NCBI GenBank assembly: GCA_030145945.1
Contig: JASLDK010000120.1
Location: 1 to 5,116, forward strand
Reading direction: 5' to 3'
From: Nocardioides sp.
GTDB lineage: Bacteria; Actinomycetota; Actinomycetes; Propionibacteriales; Nocardioidaceae
DNA: 5,116 nucleotides
Part shown: one piece after another, positions 1-5,116 of the stretch
Position numbering within the stretch: the first letter of the stretch is position 1
How the letters are laid out: each line of letters begins with the position of its first letter
Notes under the pieces: model-generated
Database searches by the model: none
What the model was told of the DNA's origin: nothing
The model's input: only the letters and a program-made list of their open reading frames with translations
Made by a program: the position numbers and the translations under genes

Positions 1-2
1 CC

Positions 3-1328
3 GAGGCGCTGGAGCTGTTCCGCCGGGCCGGCCAGAAGGTCGAGGACGAGGTCGTGTTCCTCGACCCGGACTTCGTCCTGGAGCAGGTGGCCAAGGCGCC
101 GTCCGAGTTCGATGTCCAGGCCCGCAACCCCGCCAACAACATCCACATCGGCGGCGACTCGATGGCCTTCGGTGCGGTCTACGGGCCGCCGTTCGTGCGC
201 CAGGGAGACGTCCGGCGCGACGCGACCATGGACGACTTCATGAACTTCACCCGGCTCGCGCAGGCATTCCCGGCCCTCGACTCGGCCGGCGGGGTGATCT
301 GCGAGCCCAACGACACGCCGCTCGACAGCCGACACCTCGACATGACGTTGGCGCTGCAGACGCTGACCGACAAGGTCTACATGGGCAACGTCGTCTCCGG
401 GGTCAACGCCGCTGACACGCTCGCCATGACCTCGATCCTGTTCGGTTCGCGCGAGGCGATCGAGAAGACACCCGCAACCATCTCCCTGATCAACTGCAAC
501 TCGCCGCTGCGCTGGGACGACCGCATGCTCGAGGCGCAGTTCGAATACTCCGGAGCAGGCCAGCCGGTCGTCCTGACACCCTTCATCCTGATGGGTGCGA
601 TGTCGCCGGTGACGATTCCGGCCGCTCTCGTGCAGCAGATCGTCGAGGCACTCTCCGGCATCGCGCTGTCGCAGCTGATCCGGCCCGGGACCCCGGTGAT
701 CTTCGGTTCGTTCCTGTCCAACATCGACATGCAGTCGGGCTCGCCGACCTTCGGAACCCCCGAGTCAGGCCTCGGCCTGCTGTGCACCGGTCAGATCGCC
801 CGCCACTTCGGGCTCCCGTTCCGCACCGGTGGCGGCCTGACGTCATCCCAGGTGGCTGACGCTCAGGCGGGTTACGAGGCGCTGATGACGATGCTGCCGA
901 CCTTCCTGGCCGGGGCCAACTGGGTGATGCACTCGGCCGGCTGGCTCGAGGGCGGCCTGGTCGCCGGCTACGAGAAGTTCATCGTCGACATCGAGCTGCT
1001 GCAGATGATGCAGGCCGAGTTCACGCCGCTGGAGATCGACGAGGACTCGATGGCCTTCGGTGCCCACGAGGAGGTCGGACACGGCGGTCACTTCCTCGGC
1101 GCCATGCACACCATGGAGCGCTTCCGCACCTGCTTCTACCGGCCACTACTGTCCTCGTCGGAGAACTACGAGCGGTGGATGCGCAACGGGGGGAAGGACG
1201 CGAACACCCGCGCCGAGGAGATCTATCGCAAGAAGCTCGAGGAATACGAGGCGCCGCCGCTGGATGCGGCGATCGAGGAGGAGTTGCGTGAGTACGTCAT
1301 CCGGCGCCGGGCCGAGCTCGGTGACTGA
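3..1328 (+). CDS. MttB-superfamily corrinoid methyltransferase, C-terminal part (non-pyrrolysine; glycine betaine/quaternary amine type likely)
   Basis: The reading frame is open from the left edge to TGA at 1326-1328, giving 441 visible residues. Family members are about 480-520 residues, so some 40-80 N-terminal residues lie outside the window; the GTG at 54 is internal, not a start. The protein matches the trimethylamine methyltransferase (MttB) superfamily: NPANN and a GPPFV segment early, a SGSPTFGTPESGLG stretch, RTGGGLTSSQ..DAQAGYE, GGHFLGAMHT, and a C-terminal ENYERW...YEAPPLD tail. Archaeal MttB carries pyrrolysine encoded by an in-frame UAG; no in-frame TAG occurs here, which places the protein in the non-Pyl branch. 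Characterised non-Pyl members demethylate glycine betaine (MtgB), proline betaine (MtpB) or carnitine (MtcB), passing the methyl group to a cognate corrinoid protein, which is not in the window. The downstream betaine-aldehyde and choline dehydrogenase genes favour glycine betaine as substrate, but this is inference. purU follows closely, probably in the same operon. Confidence 0.92.
   Translation, partial: EALELFRRAGQKVEDEVVFLDPDFVLEQVAKAPSEFDVQARNPANNIHIGGDSMAFGAVYGPPFVRQGDVRRDATMDDFMNFTRLAQAFPALDSAGGVICEPNDTPLDSRHLDMTLALQTLTDKVYMGNVVSGVNAADTLAMTSILFGSREAIEKTPATISLINCNSPLRWDDRMLEAQFEYSGAGQPVVLTPFILMGAMSPVTIPAALVQQIVEALSGIALSQLIRPGTPVIFGSFLSNIDMQSGSPTFGTPESGLGLLCTGQIARHFGLPFRTGGGLTSSQVADAQAGYEALMTMLPTFLAGANWVMHSAGWLEGGLVAGYEKFIVDIELLQMMQAEFTPLEIDEDSMAFGAHEEVGHGGHFLGAMHTMERFRTCFYRPLLSSSENYERWMRNGGKDANTRAEEIYRKKLEEYEAPPLDAAIEEELREYVIRRRAELGD
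156..175 (+). repeat. 20-bp direct repeat within mttB, copy 1
   Basis: These 20 bases are identical to 1044-1063 and lie in the same reading frame, encoding DSMAFGA in both places. Copy 1 lies just before the conserved YGPPFV segment. Confidence 0.85.
1044..1063 (+). repeat. 20-bp direct repeat within mttB, copy 2
   Basis: This is the exact in-frame copy of 156-175, again encoding DSMAFGA. It lies just before the EVGHGGHFLG segment near the C-terminal end of the methyltransferase. The flanking bases differ from copy 1. Confidence 0.85.
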
Positions 1329-1353
1329 GCGCGTGGTCCAGCGCGTCGGGGGG

Positions 1354-2220
1354 ATGGCCAGCGCCCCGGCCGGCGACTTCGTCCTCGTCCTCACCTGCCC
1401 TGACCGACCGGGTGTGGTGCATGCCGTGTCGGGCTTCCTGGTGGCCCACGGCGGCAACATCATCGAGAGCCAGCAGTTCGGCGACCAGATCACCGACACC
1501 TTCTTCATGCGGCTCGACTTCGTCGTGGCCGGGGAGGACGTGAGCGCCGACGGTCTGCGCGCCGAGTTCGCCGAGGTCGCCGCGCGGTTCGACATGACCT
1601 TCGAGCTGTGGGACGCGAAGGCGCCGTACCGCACCCTGATCATGGTCTCCAAGCAACTGCACTGCCTCAACGACCTGCTCTTTCGCCACAGCACCGGATC
1701 GCTGCAGATCGAGATCCCGGTCGTGGTGTCCAACCATCTCGACGCCGAGCCGCTCGCCCGCGCCCATGGGTTGGACTTCGTCCACATCCCGGTGACGACA
1801 GACACCAAGGAGAAGGCCGAGGACCGCCTGCTCGAGCTGATCGCCCAGCACGACATCGACCTGGTCGTGCTCGCGCGCTACATGCAGGTGCTGTCCGATC
1901 GGCTGTGCACCGAGCTGAGCGGGCGCGCGATCAACATCCACCACTCGTTCCTGCCGAGCTTCAAGGGCGCGAAGCCCTACCACCAGGCCTTCGACCGAGG
2001 AGTGAAGCTGGTCGGGGCGACAGCGCACTACGTCACTGCGGACCTCGACGAGGGGCCGATCATCGAGCAGGACGTCGTCCGCGTCGACCACGGCTACAAC
2101 CAGGATCAACTGGTGACCGCGGGGCGTGACGTCGAGGCGCAGGTGCTCTCGCGCGCTGTCCGCTGGCACGCGGAGTCCCGGGTCCTGCTCAACGGTCACC
2201 GCACGGTGGTGTTCCGTTAG
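1354..2220 (+). CDS. purU: Formyltetrahydrofolate deformylase PurU
   Basis: The enzyme hydrolyses 10-formyl-THF to formate and THF in the cytoplasm. The 288-residue product (family about 280-290) has an N-terminal ACT regulatory domain (about residues 9-85, with CPDRPGVVHAVSG) and a C-terminal formyltransferase-fold domain starting near PYRTLIMVSK..HCLNDLL (about 90). The catalytic triad of the GART/PurU fold is intact: Asn194 and His196 in NIHHSFLPSFKG, and Asp232 in DLDEGPII. The ATG at 1354 is preferred because it gives the usual family length and leaves about nine residues before the ACT domain. An in-frame GTG at 1321 would overlap the mttB stop by 8 bp and add 11 residues. Neither start has a convincing Shine-Dalgarno: six G's abut the ATG. 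The gap to mttB is 25 bp, so co-transcription is likely. In methylamine and betaine catabolism PurU can relieve the build-up of formyl-THF made from released one-carbon units; that role here is inferred from context. Confidence 0.94.
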   Translation: MASAPAGDFVLVLTCPDRPGVVHAVSGFLVAHGGNIIESQQFGDQITDTFFMRLDFVVAGEDVSADGLRAEFAEVAARFDMTFELWDAKAPYRTLIMVSKQLHCLNDLLFRHSTGSLQIEIPVVVSNHLDAEPLARAHGLDFVHIPVTTDTKEKAEDRLLELIAQHDIDLVVLARYMQVLSDRLCTELSGRAINIHHSFLPSFKGAKPYHQAFDRGVKLVGATAHYVTADLDEGPIIEQDVVRVDHGYNQDQLVTAGRDVEAQVLSRAVRWHAESRVLLNGHRTVVFR

Positions 2221-2283
2221 GCAGAGGTGATCCGAGATCCGAGCGGCCATTGACGTGTGCCGCATCGGGAATATCGTTGCGCC
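2221..2283 (+). promoter_or_regulatory. iclR upstream region with sigma-70-like promoter and probable leaderless start
   Basis: TTGACG at 2250-2255 matches the -35 consensus at 5 of 6 positions. After a 16-bp spacer comes TATCGT at 2272-2277, which fits the actinobacterial TANNNT -10 pattern. The expected start of transcription, about 7 bp after the -10 element, falls on or next to the iclR ATG at 2284, and no good Shine-Dalgarno lies between. The mRNA would therefore be leaderless. The region also holds a tandem heptamer GATCCGA (2229-2235 and 2236-2242), a TGACGTG word overlapping the -35, and CGTTGCGC (2275-2282) between the -10 and the start codon. The last two recur upstream of the ALDH gene and are candidate operator parts for autoregulation. 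No terminator hairpin with a T-run follows purU. Confidence 0.55.
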
Positions 2284-3054
2284 ATGAGCAACACCGAGCC
2301 TGCCAGCGTGCAGTCGGTCGACCGGGCGCTGACGATCCTCGAGGTCCTGGCTCGGCTGGGCACGGCCGGGGTCACCGAGATCGCCGCTGAGCTCGACGTC
2401 CACAAGTCGACGGCCTTCCGGCTGGTCTCCACGCTCGAGGCACACCGGCTCGTCGAACAGGCCGGAGATCGCGGGCGCTACTCGCTCGGTGTCGGCCTGC
2501 TCCGTCTTGCCGGCGCGACGACCGCGCGCCTGGACCTGGTGCAGGAGGCGCGACCGATCACTCGCCAGCTCGCCGCTGACACGGGGGAGACGGTCAACCT
2601 GACGGTCCGGGCCGAGCATGCGGCGCTCTACCTCGACCAGGTCGCCGGCTCGTCGGCGCTGCAGTCGCACAACTGGGTCGGACAGCACATCCCGCTGCAT
2701 GCCACGAGCAACGGCAAGGTGCTGCTCTGCGAGCTCACACCGGAGCAGCTGGCCGCGGCACTCGGATCGCTGGCCCGGTTCACGCCGGCGACCATCACCA
2801 GCAAGGCCCTGTTGCGCAAGGAACTGGCGACGATCCGTGAGCAGGGCTACTCCTTGGCCGTCGACGAGCTCGAGGTCGGTCTCACCGCCGTGGCCGCGCC
2901 GATCCGCAACGCCCACGGCGACATCATCGCCTCGGCCAGCGTCTCGGGACCGACCTTCCGGCTGTCCCCCGAGCGGCTCGAAGTCGTGATTCCCCGGTGT
3001 CTGGCGGCGGCCGCGGAGGTCTCCCACCGGCTCGGGTGGAGCTGGCGAGAGTGA
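2284..3054 (+). CDS. IclR-family transcriptional regulator
   Basis: This 256-residue protein has the usual IclR length and layout. An N-terminal winged helix-turn-helix spans about residues 9-72 (SVDRALTILEVLA, then GVTEIAAELDVHKSTAFRLVSTLE as the recognition region and RYSLGVGLLRL as the wing end). A C-terminal effector-binding domain (about 85-250) includes HATSNGKVLLCEL (139-151) and the VDELEVGLTAVAAPI stretch (193-207) typical of the family. It acts as a DNA-binding dimer or tetramer responding to a small metabolite. ATG 2284 is chosen because it sits at the predicted transcription start and gives a standard N-terminus; a GTG at 2257 in the same frame would add nine residues overlapping the promoter. 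The gene lies between the mttB-purU pair and the ALDH-GMC pair on the same strand and probably has its own promoter. Its ligand is unknown; choline, betaine aldehyde or betaine are plausible from context. Confidence 0.95.
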   Translation: MSNTEPASVQSVDRALTILEVLARLGTAGVTEIAAELDVHKSTAFRLVSTLEAHRLVEQAGDRGRYSLGVGLLRLAGATTARLDLVQEARPITRQLAADTGETVNLTVRAEHAALYLDQVAGSSALQSHNWVGQHIPLHATSNGKVLLCELTPEQLAAALGSLARFTPATITSKALLRKELATIREQGYSLAVDELEVGLTAVAAPIRNAHGDIIASASVSGPTFRLSPERLEVVIPRCLAAAAEVSHRLGWSWRE

Positions 3055-3064
3055 TCGGGATCAC
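3051..3064. promoter_or_regulatory. Perfect 6-bp inverted repeat at the iclR stop
   Basis: GTGATC-GG-GATCAC is a perfect inverted repeat with 6-bp arms and a 2-bp centre. It overlaps the iclR TGA (3052-3054) and shares its last three bases with the next inverted repeat. It is short and has no T-run, so it is not a good intrinsic terminator. It may be part of an operator for the ALDH promoter. A related but imperfect arrangement (GTGATC then GATCC) lies at 2227-2240 upstream of iclR. Confidence 0.4.
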
Positions 3065-3081
3065 GTCAGGTCCTTGACGTG
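3062..3081. promoter_or_regulatory. Inverted repeat overlapping the probable -35 of the ALDH promoter
   Basis: CACGTCA (3062-3068) and TGACGTG (3075-3081) are perfect 7-bp complementary arms around a 6-bp spacer, 20 bp in all. The right arm overlaps a TTGACG -35-like hexamer at 3074-3079. A 20-bp dyad over a -35 element is a typical transcription factor binding site layout, and the adjacent IclR protein is the natural candidate. The arm sequence TGACGTG also occurs at 2251-2257 upstream of iclR and again at 3125-3131. Confidence 0.5.
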
Positions 3082-3102
3082 GGCGCTGGATCGCAGCATT
3101 CT
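3074..3102 (+). promoter_or_regulatory. Candidate promoter for the ALDH-GMC operon
   Basis: TTGACG (3074-3079) is a strong -35 match. A 17-bp spacer leads to CATTCT (3097-3102), a poor -10 matching only about three of six consensus positions. Transcription would start near 3109, leaving a leader of about 64 nt before the GTG at 3173. The weak -10 suggests an activated or tightly controlled promoter. The call rests mainly on the -35 and its resemblance to the iclR promoter. Confidence 0.4.
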
Positions 3103-3108
3103 CAAGGC

Positions 3109-3144
3109 GTTGCGCAGCGAGAAGTGACGTGCGTCATGCGCAAC
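3109..3144. promoter_or_regulatory. Long-spaced inverted repeat GTTGCGCA...TGCGCAAC in the ALDH leader
   Basis: GTTGCGCA (3109-3116) and TGCGCAAC (3137-3144) are perfect 8-bp complementary arms separated by 20 bp. As DNA the pair could be two operator half-sites on either side of the transcription start; as RNA it could form a stem in the 5' leader. A smaller dyad, TGACG-TG-CGTCA (3125-3136), lies in the spacer but is not concentric with it. The word GTTGCGC also occurs at 2276-2282 before iclR, but once inside the iclR coding sequence as well (2811), so it is not exclusive to the gaps. Confidence 0.4.
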
Positions 3145-3158
3145 AAGAGGATCCCCGG

Positions 3159-3166
3159 AAGGAGGT
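3159..3166 (+). promoter_or_regulatory. Strong ribosome binding site for the ALDH gene
   Basis: AAGGAGGT is a full complement to the 16S anti-Shine-Dalgarno and sits 6 nt before the GTG at 3173. It fixes GTG 3173 as the start codon and marks the gene as efficiently translated, in contrast to iclR, which has no clear site. Confidence 0.9.
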
Positions 3167-3172
3167 GGCGCA

Positions 3173-4642
3173 GTGCCCGATCTCTTCATCGACGGGGAAT
3201 GGCGCTCGCCCGCCGCGAGCGGACGCCGGGAGATCCGCTGCCCTGCGGACGGCTCGTTGGTCGCCGAGGTCGACGAGGCCGCAGCCGACGACACGCGCGA
3301 GGCGATCGCTGCAGCCCACCGGGCCTTCCACGCCGGACCCTGGCCAGGTACGCCGGCCCGCGACCGCGGCGACCTGCTGCTGCAGGTAGCCGACCTGCTC
3401 GTCCGCGACAAGGCTGAGTTGGCCCGGATGGAGTCGCTCGACACGGGCAAGCGTCTGGTCGAGTCGGAGTACGACATCGACGACATCGTCGGCGTGTTCC
3501 GCCACTACGGCCGGATCGCGGCCGAGGACGCCGGCCGCGTCGTGGACACCGGCAATCCCGACGTCGTCAGCCGGATCGTCCACGAGCCGGTCGGCGTGTG
3601 CGGGCTGATCGCCCCCTGGAACTACCCGCTGCTCCAGGTCGCGTGGAAGGTCGCGCCCTGTCTGGCGGCAGGCAACACCTTCGTGCTCAAGCCCAGCGAG
3701 CTGACGCCGCACACCGCCCTTCACCTGATGCGGCTGCTGACCGAGGCCGGTCTGCCGGCCGGTGTGGGCAACCTGATCCTCGGCGCCGGGCCCGACGCCG
3801 GTGCGCCGCTGGCCGAGGACCCGCGTGTCGACCTGGTCTCCTTCACCGGTGGCCTGGCCACCGGGCGCCGACTGATGGCGGCTGCTGCAGGCACCGTCAA
3901 GAAGGTCGCACTCGAGCTGGGCGGCAAGAACCCCAACATCGTGTTCGCCGATGCCGACCTCGAGGTTGCCCTCGACTTCGCGCTCACGGCGGTCTTCCTG
4001 CACTCCGGACAGGTCTGCTCCGCCGGTGCGCGGCTCCTGGTCGAGGAGTCGATCCACGACTCCTTCGTCGACGCCCTGGTCGAGCGGGCTGGGCGGATCC
4101 GGCTCGGTGGTCCGTTCGACGACGAGGCCGAGACCGGACCGCTGACCAGTGCGGCCCACCGCGACAAGGTGGAGGCCTATGTCGCCGCCGGGCTCGCCGA
4201 AGGAGCCGTGCTGCGCGGCGGGGGTCGGCGTCCCGAGGATCCGGAGCTGGCCGACGGGTTCTACTACCTGCCCACCGTTCTCGACGGCTGCCGCAGCGAC
4301 ATGTCCGTCACCCAGGACGAGTCCTTCGGCCCGGTGCTGACGGTCGAGACCTTCACCGACGAGGACGAGGCGGTGCGGATCGCCAACGACAGCATCTACG
4401 GGCTCGCAGGCGCGGTGTGGACCCAGGACGCCGGCAAGGGCCAGCGGGTCGCCGGCCTGCTGCGCATGGGCACGGTGTGGGTCAACGACTACCACCCCTA
4501 CGTCCCCCAGGCGGAGTGGGGCGGCTTCAAGCAGTCGGGAACCGGCCGCGAGCTCGGGCTGGCCGGACTCGAGGAGTACCGCGAGACCAAGCACGTGTGG
4601 CACAACATCCGACCGGCCGAGCAGCGCTGGTTCGCCGGATAG
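3173..4642 (+). CDS. betB: Betaine-aldehyde dehydrogenase-like NAD(P)-dependent aldehyde dehydrogenase
   Basis: This full-length 489-residue ALDH-superfamily enzyme starts at GTG and oxidises an aldehyde to a carboxylate, most likely betaine aldehyde to glycine betaine in the cytoplasm. The catalytic set is intact: Asn150 in PWNYPLL, Lys173 in LKPSE, Glu248 in ELGGKNP, nucleophile Cys282 in GQVCSAG, and Glu383 in DESFGPV. The cofactor loop FTGGLATG (224-231), the GQVCSAGARLLV block and the C-terminal HPYVPQAEWGGFKQSGTGREL resemble betaine aldehyde dehydrogenases of the GbsA/BetB type more than generic ALDHs. A BetA-like dehydrogenase gene begins 16 bp after the stop, which supports the substrate call and an operon. 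Related substrates (for example 4-trimethylaminobutyraldehyde or other amino-aldehydes) cannot be excluded. Control is probably through the dyad-rich leader and the upstream IclR regulator. Confidence 0.9.
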   Translation: MPDLFIDGEWRSPAASGRREIRCPADGSLVAEVDEAAADDTREAIAAAHRAFHAGPWPGTPARDRGDLLLQVADLLVRDKAELARMESLDTGKRLVESEYDIDDIVGVFRHYGRIAAEDAGRVVDTGNPDVVSRIVHEPVGVCGLIAPWNYPLLQVAWKVAPCLAAGNTFVLKPSELTPHTALHLMRLLTEAGLPAGVGNLILGAGPDAGAPLAEDPRVDLVSFTGGLATGRRLMAAAAGTVKKVALELGGKNPNIVFADADLEVALDFALTAVFLHSGQVCSAGARLLVEESIHDSFVDALVERAGRIRLGGPFDDEAETGPLTSAAHRDKVEAYVAAGLAEGAVLRGGGRRPEDPELADGFYYLPTVLDGCRSDMSVTQDESFGPVLTVETFTDEDEAVRIANDSIYGLAGAVWTQDAGKGQRVAGLLRMGTVWVNDYHPYVPQAEWGGFKQSGTGRELGLAGLEEYRETKHVWHNIRPAEQRWFAG

Positions 4643-4658
4643 ACGGGACGGGACCGAG

Positions 4659-5116
4659 ATGAGTGCGGAGCAGTACGACTACGTGATCGTGGGCGGAGGC
4701 TCCGCGGGGTGCGCCCTCGCCAACCGGCTCTCCGCCGATCCCGGCACGACCGTGCTGGTGCTCGAGGCCGGACGCTCCGACTATCTGATCGACCCGTTCA
4801 TCCACATGCCGGCGGCGTTGCCCATCCCGATCGGCAACCGTCTCTACGACTGGCGCTACGAAACCGATCCCGAGCCGCACATGGGAGGCCGGCGGGTCTT
4901 CCACGCCCGCGGCAAGGTGCTCGGCGGGTCGAGCAGCATCAACGGGATGATCTTCCAGCGGGGCAACCCGATGGACTACGAGCGATGGGCGCGCGACCCG
5001 GGCATGGAGAGCTGGGACTACCTGCACTGCCTGCCCTACTTCAAGCGCATGGAGTCCCTGATCATGCCTGACGGGCAGGTCGGCGCCAGCGCCTGGCGCG
5101 GCGGCTCGGGCCCGCT
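4659..5116 (+). CDS. betA: GMC-family choline dehydrogenase-like flavoprotein, N-terminal part
   Basis: The frame runs from ATG 4659 through the right edge without a stop, showing 152 residues of a protein that is usually about 530-560. An FAD-binding Rossmann motif, VGGGSAG (11-17), is followed by the ribose-binding Glu36 in LVLEAG. The GMC signature is at about 84-103 (RGKVLGGSSSINGM). The segments MPAAL (50-54) and YETDPEPHM (67-75) are strongly reminiscent of BetA, which oxidises choline to betaine aldehyde. The substrate-site and catalytic His residues in the C-terminal half are outside the window, so an alcohol dehydrogenase of the same family remains possible. The gene starts 16 bp after the ALDH stop with only a weak Shine-Dalgarno, which fits coupled translation in one operon. 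Confidence 0.88.
   Translation, partial: MSAEQYDYVIVGGGSAGCALANRLSADPGTTVLVLEAGRSDYLIDPFIHMPAALPIPIGNRLYDWRYETDPEPHMGGRRVFHARGKVLGGSSSINGMIFQRGNPMDYERWARDPGMESWDYLHCLPYFKRMESLIMPDGQVGASAWRGGSGP

Noticed and set aside
837..844. TGACGTCA palindrome in mttB as a further operator
   Set aside because: It lies deep in coding sequence, differs from the TGACGTG word at its last bases, and an 8-bp match is expected occasionally by chance.
3..1328. Pyrrolysine-encoding MttB
   Set aside because: No in-frame TAG occurs anywhere in the visible 441 codons, which should include the region where archaeal MttB carries pyrrolysine.
1060..1353. Extension of purU upstream to 1060
   Set aside because: The extra ~98 residues are an out-of-frame reading of the mttB C-terminus and would make PurU far longer than its family.
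1297..3027. 576-residue open frame on the minus strand across purU and iclR
   Set aside because: It is antisense to two clear genes with intact catalytic and HTH motifs. Its product is Arg/Gly/Asp-rich with no recognisable domain, as expected of shadow frames in high-GC DNA.
3062..3081. Intrinsic terminator after iclR
   Set aside because: The 7-bp stem is not followed by a T-run; the next bases are GGGCGCTGG. A binding site fits better.
3134..4603. 489-residue open frame on the minus strand opposite the ALDH gene
   Set aside because: It mirrors the ALDH coding sequence, has a low-complexity composition, and shows no family motifs.
3598..4662. 354-residue plus-strand frame inside the ALDH gene
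   Set aside because: It is an Arg/Pro/Gly-rich out-of-frame reading of an enzyme whose own frame keeps all catalytic residues.

Overview
The window is high-GC DNA with dense, collinear genes, all on the + strand, and short intergenic gaps. G/C-ending codons dominate, one gene starts with GTG behind a perfect Shine-Dalgarno, and one promoter looks leaderless. Together these suggest an actinobacterium, possibly of the Nocardioides type. The genus is a guess and no ribosomal marker is present.

Layout: (1) 3-1328, the C-terminal ~441 residues of an MttB-superfamily corrinoid methyltransferase, whose 5' end lies outside the window. (2) 1354-2220, purU, 10-formyltetrahydrofolate deformylase, closely following mttB. 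(3) A 63-bp gap (2221-2283) with a promoter, then 2284-3054, an IclR-family regulator. (4) A 118-bp gap (3055-3172) packed with inverted repeats, then 3173-4642, a betaine-aldehyde-dehydrogenase-like ALDH. (5) 4659 to the right edge, the N-terminal third of a BetA-like GMC choline dehydrogenase.

Together the genes read as a choline / glycine-betaine catabolic locus. The BetA-like enzyme oxidises choline to betaine aldehyde and the ALDH oxidises that to glycine betaine. The MttB homologue could then move a methyl group from betaine (or a related quaternary amine) to a corrinoid protein, and PurU would return one-carbon units, as formate, from the folate pool. The first two steps follow from family knowledge. 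The MttB substrate and the PurU link are inferred from gene context.

The most interesting non-coding signal is that the gaps upstream of iclR and of the ALDH gene share an ordered set of sequence words: GTGATC, a second GATC, TTGACGTG, GCNGCAT and CGTTGCGC. The first and third words have identical spacing in both gaps. This suggests a duplicated promoter/operator module, so the IclR protein may control both itself and the betaine operon. No tRNA, rRNA, CRISPR array, insertion sequence or clear intrinsic terminator was seen.
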